9,589 nt of DNA from Lysobacteraceae bacterium (GCA_004173415.1 SEHC01000055.1:1-9589); one strand, 5' to 3'; counted from the first letter of the stretch, positions 1 to 8,403 are shown. Numbers and translations are program-made. The notes: generated from the letters alone by a model not told the origin.

Positions 1-3000
1 GCCGCATGGTCGATGCCGGAGCCATCGTCGGAGACCTGGAAGACCATTTCCGCGCCTTCGCGGCGCAGCGCGATCTGCACGGTGCCTTCTTCCGGCTTGT
101 GCTGCTTGCGCCGCTTCTTCGGCGATTCCAGGCCATGGGCGACGGCGTTGCGCAGCAGGTGTTCCAGCGGCGCGGTCATGCGTTCGAGCACGTTGCGGTC
201 GAGTTCGCCATGGGCGCCATCGAGCTGCAACCGGACCTGCTTGCCGGTATCGCTGGCGGCCTGGCGCAGTACCCGGCGCAGGCGTGGGACCAGGCCATCG
301 AACGGGACCATGCGCGCGCGCATCAGCCCGTCCTGCAACTCCGAGCTGACCCGCGACTGTTGCTGCAGCAGGCTGTCGTACTGGCGCGCCAGGTCGTCGA
401 GCACCGACTGCAGGCCGGTCAAGTCGGCTGCCGATTCGGCCAGGCCGCGGCTGAGCTGCTGCAGGGTGGAGAAGCGGTCGAGCTCGAGCGGGTCGAAGGT
501 CGGGTCGCGCTTGTCGTGCTCGCGCTGGTAGCGGGCCACGATCTGCGCCTCGGTCTCCAGGTCCAGGCGGCGCAGCTGGTCGTGCAGACGGGTGTTGGTG
601 CGGTCCAGCTCGGACATGGCGCCGCGGAACGCGCCCAGCTGCTGCTCCAGGCGCGAGCGGTAGATCGCCACTTCACCGGCATGGTTGACCAGGCGGTCGA
701 GCAGGTCGGCGCGTACCCGGACCTGTTCCTGGGCCGCGTTGGGCACGTTCTCCTCGTCGCCCGCGAACACGGTTTCCAGCGGCGCCGACAGCGGCGCCAG
801 GACCGGCGCGATCTTCGCCGGTTCGCCCGCCACGGCAGCGGCCGCGGCGGACGCGGCGGCCTGCGGGTGGGCGCGGTTCTCGAATTCGGCGATGAGTTCG
901 ACCGGCATCGGTGCCTTGCGGTGCGCGCCGACCCTGGCCACCAGGCCGTGCAGACCGTCGAAGCCACGTTCCAGCAGGCGCACGCTGTCGCCATCCAAGT
1001 CCATGCGCTGGGCAGCCACCTGCTCGAGCAGCGATTCGATCGCATGCCCGAGGTCGCCGATGGCATTGATCCCCGCCATGCGCGCGCCACCCTTGATGGT
1101 GTGCAGGTCGCGCTGCAGGCCGGTGACCAGGGTGCGGTCCTCGGGCGTTTCGCGCAGCCTGGCCAGCAGGCCGTCCGAATGGTCGAGCAGGTCGTTGCCT
1201 TCCTCGACGAAGATGTCCACCAGGTCGCGATCCAGCTCGGTGAAGTCCAGCGCGTCGTCGGCAAGCGCCGCCGTCGTGTCGTTCACCATGTCCGTCGGCT
1301 CCTGTTCGGCTTCCTCTTCGAGCGACGGCGAATGTTCGCCGCCCTCATGTGCTTCGACGCCAGCGTCATCGGGCTCATCTGTCGCATCCCCCTGTGTTTC
1401 CTCTGCCGCTGCTTCCGGCACGACGTCGCTCGGGGGTTCGACGTGATCAATTTTCGCAACGGCTTCGGCTTCGGCTTCGGCCGCAACTTGCGCACCGGCA
1501 GCCTCGATAGCGGATGCGTCCGCAGCCTCTTCCAGCGCAATCTCTTCGGCTGCAATCTCTTCGGCTGCAATCTCTTCGGCCGCGATCTCATCGGCCGCGA
1601 TCTCTTCGGCCGCGATCTCTTCGGCCGTGATCTCTTCGGCCGTGATCTCTTCAGCCGTGATCTCTTCGGCCGTGATCTCTTCGGCCGTGATCTCTTCGGC
1701 CGTGATCTCTTCGGCCGTGATCTCTTCGGCCGTGACCTCTTCGGCCGTGATCTCTTCGGCCGCGATCTCTTCGGCCGCGATCTCTTCGGCCGCGATTTCT
1801 TCGGCCGCGATCTCTTCGGCCGCAACTTCAGCGGTCACTACTTCGTCGAGGGTGGCCTCGTCAGCCGCCAGCTCGTCGGCAAGGGGTTCATTGGCCGCGT
1901 ATTCCTCGATCAGGACCGCGTCGGCACCTACGTCACCTGCATCAGCCGCGTCGGCCTCCGCTTCGACCAGCAGCTCTTCCGCCATGGCCCGGTCGGTGCC
2001 CGGTTCGATCGCAAGCGAAGGCTCGATCGCAGCGGCATCGACGACTGGCTCCAGCTGCCAGTCGAATTCGGCTGCGCGAACACCCGCTTCGTCCACCGCC
2101 TGCAGGTCGTCGGCAGGTGCCGATGCGGATGCAGTCTCCGCTGCAGCGGCCGGCTCGTCTCCGGCGACGGGCAATCCGGCCCCCTCCGGATCGGCCACCG
2201 GCGTATAGGTGAGTTCGACGTCGAAGTAGGTGACTGCAGCCGGGGCGGCGGCCTGTTCGTCGAGCGGCGCCTGCTCCATGGCGACGTGCGCAACCTGATC
2301 GCCCGCCACGGTGGCGGCGCCGGTGTCCGCATCGGCCCCGTCGCTTTCATGGCCAAGATAGGCCGACAGGTCGTGGACAGCGGTGAGTTCGAACTCGGCC
2401 GGCGATACCGGCGGTTCAATGCCCGGCAGGGTCTCGGCATACGTGTGCTGGGCCGAATCGTTGACGATGACCGGAGTGAGCCGGCCTTCCGGCAGGCTGT
2501 CACGCAACGATGCCAGTTGCGCGGCCAATGCGCCGAACGCGGGGATCCGCGGCGCCGGCGCCTGCAGTGCAGCGACCGTACGGCGGATCGCATGGGCGCT
2601 GTCGGCCAGCGCGCTGACGCCCTCGGCCGAAGGCACGGTTGCGGTGGCCCAGGCGCGCTTGATGTACTGCTCGGCGGCGCCGGTGACCTCGGTGATCTCG
2701 GGCACGTCGGCCATCGCGAAAGCGCCGTTCATGGTATGGAACGCGCGCAGCAGCGCCTCATCGGCCTTGGCCGGTTGCGGCTGCGAAGTGGCCAGCCAGC
2801 GATCGACGGTTTCGAGGTGGGCGTTGACTTCGGTTTCCAGGATCTCGCGCAACAGTGCATCGACCGACACCGGGGTGCCTTCGGTCTCCGGGGCGAACAC
2901 ATGGCCCGTTGCAGGCGCCTCGTCCTCGGCCTCGTCGGCGGCGGCGCTGGCGGCCAGTTGCGACGGGGCGGTGTAGAACACCTCCTCGCCCGCGGCCACG

Positions 3001-5528
3001 CGATCGCTCAGTTCCTGCAAGCCAGCCAGGTCGGCGGTCACCGTGCCCTGGCCGCGCAGGGCGGCGTTCAATTGCGGCAAGGCCTGGGTGGCGTGGTCGA
3101 GCACCGCGATCACCGCCTCCGAAGGCGGGCGCGACCCGTCGAGCACGCGGTTGAGCATGTTCTCCACTTTCCAGCTGAACTCACCCAGCAGGGTGGCGCC
3201 GACCAGGCGGCCGCTGCCCTTCAGCGTGTGGAAGACGCGGCGGATCGAGCGCAGCCGCTCGTTGTTGTCCGTTGCCGCTTTCCAGGCCGGCAGCAGCTGG
3301 CCCAGGTTGACGATCTCTTCGTCGAATTCCTCGAGGAACACCTCGCGGATGTCGTCATCGATGTCGTTCCCGCCCATGTCGAAACCACCCAGCTCCGGCG
3401 CGGCGGCAGCGGCACTGGCGGCGACCTGCTGGGCTTGGGCGAGGGACGCGGCGACGGCTTCGGCCTCGATCGCGCGCATCGCCTGCTCGACTTCCGCGGC
3501 CTCGAGCGCGGCGGCATCGGCCGGCGCTTCGGCTTCGACGGAGGACGCTTCGATGGATCCGACTTCGATCGATGTGGCGCCGGCGTCGGTCGCTTCGGCT
3601 TCGATCGCCTCGACGTTTGCTTCGACGGGCTCGCCTTCTTCAAGGCCGGATTCCGGGAGGCCCGCGAGGGCAGCCGAATCGGCGCCAGCCTCGGTGCTCA
3701 TTGCGTCGCTTGCCTCGTCGACGACCCCGGCCTGGGCCGCTGGCTCCGTTGCGGGCGCCGGGGTTGCCTCGATGTCCGCCATCGCCACGGCGGGGACTTC
3801 GAACGCGGCGGCAGCGATCCCCGCTGGCTCGATGAATTCGGGTTCGTTGGCCGGCAGCGGCCAGTAGCGCAGCTTCTCCAGGCTGCTGCGGGTGATGTCG
3901 AGGATGTCGTCGCGATTGGGGCGACGCTCGCGCAATGCCTCCAGGTAGTACTCGAGGCTGGCCAGCGCATCGGCCAGGGTATCGAGCTGTTGCCCGCCTG
4001 GCACCCGGCGCTTGCCGATCAGTTCGACCGCCACGTACTGGCGGACACCCAGCAGGTACTCGGCCGGCTCGGGCAGCTCCAGCATCTGCAGCGCACCGGC
4101 CACCTCCGACAGCAGGCGCGGCACCTGGGCCAGTTCGGCATGGTCCCAGTTGGTTTCGATGAAGGCCACGAAGCCTTCGCGCGCTGCGCTGAAGTTGTGC
4201 ATCGCCTCCAGGGCCAGCACTTCCAGGGTGCGCTGGGATTCGGAGCTGGCCGGTTCGTCGGCGGTGCCGGCCTGGCCGAGCCGCGCGACCTGGTCGTCCA
4301 GCGACGCATCGACGTAGAGCAGCGCGCCGGCGATGTCGAGCAGCGCGCCTTCGTCCGCGGCGCGGGTTCCCTGGATCATTTCACGCAGCGAATCGCGCTG
4401 TTGCACGACCACGCCGCGGGCCACGCCCAGGCCCATCATGCCGAGGGTGTCGGCGACGTTGCCCAGCTCGGCGGCCTGGGTCTGCAGCGCCGACACGTCG
4501 GCGCCGGTGCGCAAATGCAGGTCCAGCGCATCCTTGATGCGCAGCAGTTCTTCCTTGACCGCGGCGCCGACCGTATCCAGCAATGCCCGGTTGCGGCCGC
4601 TGATGCTGCCGCGGGCATGGTCGAGCTCGGCCTCGGTGGGCGATTCGGCGTCCAGCGCGAAAGCCACGCGCAGCTGGTCCAGGGCCGGGTGCCGGGCCGC
4701 GGAGTGGGCCACCAGGTACAGCAGTTGCCGGGTCGGTTCCTGGCTCGGCGCGGACATGCCGCCAACCGCTTCCTGCTGCGAGGCGCGCACCGCGCGGCTG
4801 ACCCCGGCATAGGCCTGGCGCAGGGCCTGCGAAGACTCCAGCGCTCCGTCGCGCAGCGCTTCGGCGACCGACGAGGCAACCCAGAGCATGCGCCGCGTGG
4901 CGATGTGCTCGACGCTTTCCAGCAACCTGCCGACCGCCGTGGTCAACCCGCCTGCGTCGGCGGGCGCGCCGGATTCCGGCCATTCGGCCAGGGCCGCGTC
5001 CAGCTGGTCCTGGGCCTGGCCCACGCGCGACTGGCGTACCTGCCAGGAAAGCACTTCCGGCAACGGCACTTCCTGCGGCAGCGGCTGTTCCAGGTCCGGC
5101 GCGAACAGCACGCTTTCGTTGAGACCGGGGGCGCCGCGCGCGGCGCGGATGTCGTTGAGCAGCGGCAACAGCACGATCGGGATGTCGCGGTGGCCGTCCT
5201 GCAGCCGCTCGAGGTAATCGGGCAGCAGCACGGTGCCGCGCATCAGCGCGCCGCAGGCTTCATCGCGGTCGGCAACGGTGTTTTCCTGCAGCGCGCGCGC
5301 CAGCAGTTCCAGTTCCTCGGCGACCATCGCCGGGGCGTAGAGCTCGACCATGCGCAGGGTGCCCTGCACCTGGTGCAGGTAGCCGGCGCAGAAATGCATG
5401 CGCGTGGCATCGCCCGGCTCCTCGGCGAATATCTCGACTTCGGCCCGCGCCAGGCGCAGGGTCTCGTCGAGCTCGGGCTTGACCCAGCCCAGCACCGCGT
5501 GGCTCATCGCTTCGCGTAGCGCGCTCAT
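1..5528 (-). CDS. chpA: ChpA/PilL, hybrid CheA-type histidine kinase of the type IV pilus chemosensory system (partial, 3' end beyond left edge)
   Basis: Giant CheA-like kinase that takes signals from PilJ through PilI and phosphorylates PilG-type regulators to control twitching. The minus-strand frame is open from ATG 5528 to the edge (1842 codons, no stop seen). AGGAG lies 7 bases before the ATG, and the protein starts MSALREAMSH, typical of ChpA. Order of parts (residues): N-terminal Hpt-like domain with LHQVQGTL (His52); further helical Hpt-like units to about 520; Ala/Glu-rich linker about 560-713; Hpt with FHTLKGSGRL (His767); Hpt-like with FHTMNGAF (His931); long acidic linker about 1040-1423 containing the AEEI(T/A) array at 1237-1331; Hpt with LHTIKGGARMAG (His1476); dimerisation helices from about 1590; LMRARMVPF; ATPase N box EHLLRNAVAHGLE (Asn1794); G1 box DDGSGID (1834-1840). 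The rest of the ATPase, the CheW-like domain and the expected receiver domain lie outside. Last gene of the visible operon. Identity is very secure. Confidence 0.97.
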   Translation of the reverse strand, partial: MSALREAMSHAVLGWVKPELDETLRLARAEVEIFAEEPGDATRMHFCAGYLHQVQGTLRMVELYAPAMVAEELELLARALQENTVADRDEACGALMRGTVLLPDYLERLQDGHRDIPIVLLPLLNDIRAARGAPGLNESVLFAPDLEQPLPQEVPLPEVLSWQVRQSRVGQAQDQLDAALAEWPESGAPADAGGLTTAVGRLLESVEHIATRRMLWVASSVAEALRDGALESSQALRQAYAGVSRAVRASQQEAVGGMSAPSQEPTRQLLYLVAHSAARHPALDQLRVAFALDAESPTEAELDHARGSISGRNRALLDTVGAAVKEELLRIKDALDLHLRTGADVSALQTQAAELGNVADTLGMMGLGVARGVVVQQRDSLREMIQGTRAADEGALLDIAGALLYVDASLDDQVARLGQAGTADEPASSESQRTLEVLALEAMHNFSAAREGFVAFIETNWDHAELAQVPRLLSEVAGALQMLELPEPAEYLLGVRQYVAVELIGKRRVPGGQQLDTLADALASLEYYLEALRERRPNRDDILDITRSSLEKLRYWPLPANEPEFIEPAGIAAAAFEVPAVAMADIEATPAPATEPAAQAGVVDEASDAMSTEAGADSAALAGLPESGLEEGEPVEANVEAIEAEATDAGATSIEVGSIEASSVEAEAPADAAALEAAEVEQAMRAIEAEAVAASLAQAQQVAASAAAAAPELGGFDMGGNDIDDDIREVFLEEFDEEIVNLGQLLPAWKAATDNNERLRSIRRVFHTLKGSGRLVGATLLGEFSWKVENMLNRVLDGSRPPSEAVIAVLDHATQALPQLNAALRGQGTVTADLAGLQELSDRVAAGEEVFYTAPSQLAASAAADEAEDEAPATGHVFAPETEGTPVSVDALLREILETEVNAHLETVDRWLATSQPQPAKADEALLRAFHTMNGAFAMADVPEITEVTGAAEQYIKRAWATATVPSAEGVSALADSAHAIRRTVAALQAPAPRIPAFGALAAQLASLRDSLPEGRLTPVIVNDSAQHTYAETLPGIEPPVSPAEFELTAVHDLSAYLGHESDGADADTGAATVAGDQVAHVAMEQAPLDEQAAAPAAVTYFDVELTYTPVADPEGAGLPVAGDEPAAAAETASASAPADDLQAVDEAGVRAAEFDWQLEPVVDAAAIEPSLAIEPGTDRAMAEELLVEAEADAADAGDVGADAVLIEEYAANEPLADELAADEATLDEVVTAEVAAEEIAAEEIAAEEIAAEEIAAEEITAEEVTAEEITAEEITAEEITAEEITAEEITAEEITAEEITAEEIAAEEIAADEIAAEEIAAEEIAAEEIALEEAADASAIEAAGAQVAAEAEAEAVAKIDHVEPPSDVVPEAAAEETQGDATDEPDDAGVEAHEGGEHSPSLEEEAEQEPTDMVNDTTAALADDALDFTELDRDLVDIFVEEGNDLLDHSDGLLARLRETPEDRTLVTGLQRDLHTIKGGARMAGINAIGDLGHAIESLLEQVAAQRMDLDGDSVRLLERGFDGLHGLVARVGAHRKAPMPVELIAEFENRAHPQAAASAAAAAVAGEPAKIAPVLAPLSAPLETVFAGDEENVPNAAQEQVRVRADLLDRLVNHAGEVAIYRSRLEQQLGAFRGAMSELDRTNTRLHDQLRRLDLETEAQIVARYQREHDKRDPTFDPLELDRFSTLQQLSRGLAESAADLTGLQSVLDDLARQYDSLLQQQSRVSSELQDGLMRARMVPFDGLVPRLRRVLRQAASDTGKQVRLQLDGAHGELDRNVLERMTAPLEHLLRNAVAHGLESPKKRRKQHKPEEGTVQIALRREGAEMVFQVSDDGSGIDHA
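1536..1820 (-). repeat. 15-bp tandem repeat, 19 units, in chpA, encoding (AEEI[A/T])19
   Basis: Nineteen adjacent 15-base units, read on the minus strand as Ala-Glu-Glu-Ile-(Ala or Thr). In protein order the fifth residue is Ala in 4 units, Thr in 9 units, then Ala in 6 units. One unit is AEEVT (1731-1745) and one is ADEIA (1581-1595); a few others carry silent changes. Degenerate partial units flank both ends (AEVA before, ALEEA after). The unit is five codons, so copy-number change keeps frame. The array lies in the acidic linker between the Hpt domains at His931 and His1476. The encoded peptide is acidic and probably helical or disordered; that is inference. Confidence 0.97.
3390..3850 (-). 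repeat. Low-complexity Ala/Glu-rich linker region in chpA
   Basis: About 150 codons (residues about 560-713) between the N-terminal Hpt-like part and the Hpt at His767. Composition is dominated by Ala, Glu, Val and Ile, with recurring short motifs such as IEAEA, VEAEA, SIEVGSIEASS and a run of alanines. At DNA level, variants of ATCGAAGCC and GTCGAAGCC recur between 3460 and 3630, but with no regular period, unlike the 15-bp array at 1536-1820. Likely a flexible tether between domains. Boundaries are approximate. Confidence 0.7.
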
Positions 5529-5535
5529 CGACCCG

Positions 5536-5540
5536 CTCCT
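5536..5540 (-). promoter_or_regulatory. Ribosome binding site of chpA
   Basis: AGGAG on the minus strand, 7 bases before the ATG at 5528. It decides this start over the in-frame ATG seven codons later, which has no comparable site. The 85-base pilJ-chpA gap (5529-5613) contains nothing else I can support: no pilK, no clear terminator. Confidence 0.8.
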
Positions 5541-5613
5541 GCCGCCGGCGCATTCGCGGCGCGCGGCTGTGATGCCCGGGAATTCCTGACTTCCATTCGT
5601 ATTCGTCCTGCCG

Positions 5614-7653
5614 TCAATCGGGCAACTTGAAGTCGGCGACCGAGCGGCGCAGTTCGGCCGTCAGCTCGGTCAGGTGGCCGATCGATTCGGCCGTCTGGCC
5701 TGCGCCCAGCGAGGTCTGCGAGGTGATCTGCCGGATCACGCCCATGGTCTGGGTGATGTCGGTGGCCGCCGTCGACTGCTTCTGGGCGGCGCCCGAGATG
5801 CTCTTGATGAGTTCGTTGAGATCGCTGGAGACGCGCTCGATCTCGCCCAGCGCGGTACCCGCGTCCTCGGCCAGGCGCGCGCCCGAAACCACTTCCGAAG
5901 TGGTCTGTTCCATCGAGCTGACCGCTTCGTTGGTATCGGCCTGGATGGTCTGGACCAGCGATTCGATGCGCCGCGTGGCGCCGGACGTGCGTTCGGCCAG
6001 GCGCTGCACTTCGTCGGCCACGACCGCGAAACCGCGACCCGCTTCACCGGCCGAAGCCGCCTGCACCGCGGCGTTCAAGGCCAGGATGTTGGTCTGTTCG
6101 GAAATGTCGTTGATCAGTTCGACCACCGAGCCGATCTCCTGCGAGGATTCGCCCAGGCGCTTGATGCGCTTGGAGGTCTCCTGGATCTGGTCGCGGATCT
6201 GGTCCATGCCGCGGATCGTCTCGCGGACCACGCCGGCGCCCTCGGTGGCGATCTGCACCGAGCGCTGCGCCACCTCGGCCGATTCGGTCGAATTGCGCGA
6301 GACCTGGTCGATGCTGACCGCGATCTCGTTGATCCGCTCGGAGGCGTTGTTGATCTGGTCGGACTGGTGCCCGGCCGCTTCGGCCAGCTGCAGCGCGGTC
6401 GCCTGGGTTTCCTGGGTCGACGCGGCCACCTGCACGGTGGTGTCGTTGATGGTGGTGACCAGGTGGCGCAGTTCGTCGACCGCGTAGTTGATCGCGTCGG
6501 CGATCGCGCCGGTCATGTCCTCGGTGACCGTGGCCTTCACCGTCAGGTCGCCTTCACCCAGCGAGCTGATTTCGTCCAGCAGCCGCATGATCGCCTGCTG
6601 GTTGCGGCTGTTGTATTCGACCTGGGTCTGGTAGCGGCTTTCCTGCTCGCGCTGGCGGCTGCGGTACAGGCTGTAGAGCAGGCCGATGATCGAGACCAGC
6701 AGGGTCGCGCCGGAGATCACCGAGATCCAGAAGTTGGGGAACCAGCGCGTGTCGCGCACCGAGCCGAAGGCCGAGAATGCGTCGAACAGCTTCTTGCTGT
6801 CGTCGAGCATCTGGCCCGAGCCGTTGGTGATGGCCGCGGCCGCCGACTGCGCGGCGAACAGGTTCTTGGAGCTGCCGGTGATGGCGTCCAGGTCCTTCTT
6901 CATGGCCGTCCACAGGGTCTGCGACTGCTGCAGCGCCGACAGCGCGCCGGCGTTGCGCAGCGGGGCGATGCCCAGCGATTCGTTGCCGTTGCGCAGGCCT
7001 TCGAGCACCTGGCCGAAGACCACCGCGTCGCGGGTCAGCGCGTCGCCGGCCATCGAGGCGCCACTGCCGCCGGCGCGCATTTCGGTGACCCGTCGCGCCA
7101 TGGTGCCGGCGACCACGACCTGCTGCAGGGCGTTGTAGATCTGCGAGGACTGCGCGCCGCTGCCCGACATCGCGCGCACCACTTCGTTGAGCTGCGCCTG
7201 CAGCTGCGGCACCTGGGTGCTGAAGCGGTTGGCGTTGCCGGCGAGCGCCAGCACCGCCGGTTCGCTGCTGATCAGCTGCTCGGCGCTCTTGCCGAGCGGC
7301 GCCCAGGTGGCGTCGAGGCGCTGCAGCGAGCCGGCGACCGCGCCCTCGGCGCCGAAGCGGCTCTTCAGCGTGCCGATGGTCGAGTCGATCTGCGACTTGG
7401 TGGCCTTGAACGACTTGAACGCCTCGGCATCGCCTTCGACCGCTTCACGGCCCTGGTTGGCGAGCTGCTGCGAGAGCACCTGCAGGTCGGCTGCGCCGGT
7501 GCCGGCGCCGGAAAGCCGGCTGCCTTCGTAAGTGGCCACGCCGGTGTTGGCGCCGAATAGGATCACCGACAGTGCCAGCAGGATCAGCCAGAAGCTGCTT
7601 CCCAAGCTGCCCAGCTTGCTGGCTTTGGGAGAATCCGGTGCAGTGCTCATCAT
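5614..7653 (-). CDS. pilJ: PilJ, type IV pilus methyl-accepting chemotaxis-like receptor
   Basis: Inner-membrane receptor that feeds surface or pilus signals into the ChpA kinase; 679 aa, normal for PilJ. Short cytoplasmic N-terminus; first membrane segment about residues 17-42 (FWLILLALSVILFGANTG); Ala/Gln-rich periplasmic sensor region about 43-303; second membrane segment about 304-330 (NFWISVISGATLLVSIIGLL); HAMP-like linker about 332-400; long coiled-coil signalling domain with the conserved hairpin tip ILALNAAVQAASAGEAGRGF (523-542) followed by AVVADEVQRLAERT, the kinase/CheW contact region. Two adjacent ATGs (7653 and 7650) fit: AGGGG at 7662-7658 is 4 bases from the first and 7 from the second, so the second (MSTAPDS...) may be the true start. 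Follows pilI after a 198-base gap and precedes chpA by 85 bases. Confidence 0.97.
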   Translation of the reverse strand: MMSTAPDSPKASKLGSLGSSFWLILLALSVILFGANTGVATYEGSRLSGAGTGAADLQVLSQQLANQGREAVEGDAEAFKSFKATKSQIDSTIGTLKSRFGAEGAVAGSLQRLDATWAPLGKSAEQLISSEPAVLALAGNANRFSTQVPQLQAQLNEVVRAMSGSGAQSSQIYNALQQVVVAGTMARRVTEMRAGGSGASMAGDALTRDAVVFGQVLEGLRNGNESLGIAPLRNAGALSALQQSQTLWTAMKKDLDAITGSSKNLFAAQSAAAAITNGSGQMLDDSKKLFDAFSAFGSVRDTRWFPNFWISVISGATLLVSIIGLLYSLYRSRQREQESRYQTQVEYNSRNQQAIMRLLDEISSLGEGDLTVKATVTEDMTGAIADAINYAVDELRHLVTTINDTTVQVAASTQETQATALQLAEAAGHQSDQINNASERINEIAVSIDQVSRNSTESAEVAQRSVQIATEGAGVVRETIRGMDQIRDQIQETSKRIKRLGESSQEIGSVVELINDISEQTNILALNAAVQAASAGEAGRGFAVVADEVQRLAERTSGATRRIESLVQTIQADTNEAVSSMEQTTSEVVSGARLAEDAGTALGEIERVSSDLNELIKSISGAAQKQSTAATDITQTMGVIRQITSQTSLGAGQTAESIGHLTELTAELRRSVADFKLPD

Positions 7654-7816
7654 TCAACCCCTGGAATTTGGACAAAGTGCAGCAGTGATTCAAACCTGGC
7701 CGGCGCCCCACCTGCGGCGGACCCCGACCGATACGCGACCCGTTCCCTACGGGCCCTTGCCGCCGGCTCCGCATCTGGGCGCGGAACCGGATTGCCGCCT
7801 TCCCTGGTGGCGTCGC

Positions 7817-7835
7817 GGGCCGCGTCCGGCGGCCC
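7817..7835 (-). terminator. GC hairpin after pilI (possible attenuator or processing/stability stem)
   Basis: Perfect 7-bp inverted repeat with a 5-base loop. On the minus strand: GGGCCGC, loop CGGAC, GCGGCCC. It starts 17 bases after the pilI stop codon. No U-tract follows (next bases are GCGACGCC), so it is not a standard intrinsic terminator. It could be a partial terminator or an mRNA 3' stability stem that lowers pilJ-chpA relative to pilG-pilI; that is inference. A weaker 5-bp stem (CCCGT/ACGGG) sits at 7739-7753. Confidence 0.4.
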
Positions 7836-7851
7836 CTGGATCCAGCCCGCC

Positions 7852-8385
7852 CTACAGCGCGGCCTGGCGGAACTCCGGTGTACGCGCCAGCAACGACAAT
7901 GCGAAGACTCCCCAGTCATGCTCGTCGCCACGAAATGCATTGCCAACGAAATGCGCGTACCGGCCCTCGGCCAGCGTACCCGGATCGATCTTCTGGTCTT
8001 CGGTGAAGCTGCGCTGGCCATACAGTTCGTCGATGGTCAGGGCCACGTCGCCGCCGGCCTGGCGCACCACCAGCACGCGCTGGCCTTCCTGCAGCACGGT
8101 GCGCTCGCCTTCGAGGAAATGCTTGAGGTCGATCACCGGGAACAGGTTGCCGCGCAGGTTGCCGATGCCCAGCAACCACGGTTGCGCGCCCGGCACCGGC
8201 GTGGTCGGCGGCAGCGGCACGATTTCCACCACGTCCTCGAACCCGGACACCAGGCGGCGCTGGCCGATCCGGTAGCCGACGCCGCGCCACTGCTCGGCGA
8301 CGGCTTCGCGCGCCGGCAGGGCCACGGCATGGCCGAGGCTGCGTCGTTCGTATTCAGCCAGGATATCGAAGGGAGTGCGGCTCAT
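7852..8385 (-). CDS. pilI: PilI, CheW-like coupling protein
   Basis: Cytoplasmic adaptor of 177 aa linking the PilJ receptor to the ChpA kinase. It is a single CheW-type domain. The recognisable core is WLLGIGNLRGNLFPVIDL (about residues 70-87), the usual CheW G-x-x-N-x-R-G-x-x-x-P-V-I-D-L signature, followed by RVLVVRQ and ALTIDELYGQ strands and the C-terminal FVGNAF and W-G-V-F-A-L-S segments. The start at 8385 is supported by a purine-rich GGGAAGGGGAAG stretch just upstream. It lies only 18 bases after the pilG stop, so the two are cotranscribed and probably translationally close. pilH, which sits between pilG and pilI in Pseudomonas aeruginosa, is absent. Same codon register as pilG and pilJ. 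Confidence 0.95.
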   Translation of the reverse strand: MSRTPFDILAEYERRSLGHAVALPAREAVAEQWRGVGYRIGQRRLVSGFEDVVEIVPLPPTTPVPGAQPWLLGIGNLRGNLFPVIDLKHFLEGERTVLQEGQRVLVVRQAGGDVALTIDELYGQRSFTEDQKIDPGTLAEGRYAHFVGNAFRGDEHDWGVFALSLLARTPEFRQAAL

Positions 8386-8403
8386 GGCGTCTTCCCCTTC
8401 CCG

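Noticed and set aside
1536..1820. CRISPR array or iteron origin
   Set aside because: Units are directly adjacent with no spacers, are 15 bp, and read perfectly in the chpA frame.
1283..1825. Minus-strand frame encoding RPKRS repeats, and plus-strand frame encoding ISSAV repeats
   Set aside because: Both are other-frame readings of the 15-bp array in chpA; a short regular repeat naturally leaves other frames open.
6..5519. Plus-strand open frame of 1837 codons covering nearly all of chpA
   Set aside because: It is in exact codon register with chpA on the other strand. It is open because chpA avoids TTA, CTA and TCA codons, as expected at high GC; its stop is simply the complement of the CTA codon 4 of chpA. 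The minus-strand product has clear ChpA motifs, the plus one has none.
5529..5613. Possible small gene or terminator between pilJ and chpA
   Set aside because: Only 85 bases, no stem with U-tract and no ORF with a ribosome site; the only clear element is the chpA AGGAG.
5674..7560. Plus-strand open frame of 628 codons opposite pilJ
   Set aside because: Codon-register antisense shadow of pilJ, rich in Arg, Gly and His with no recognisable domain; PilJ on the minus strand is unambiguous.
7663..7695. Possible pilJ promoter TTGAAT-N17-CAAATT on the minus strand
   Set aside because: The -10 matches only 3 of 6 bases and transcription would start in or beside the pilJ ribosome binding site.
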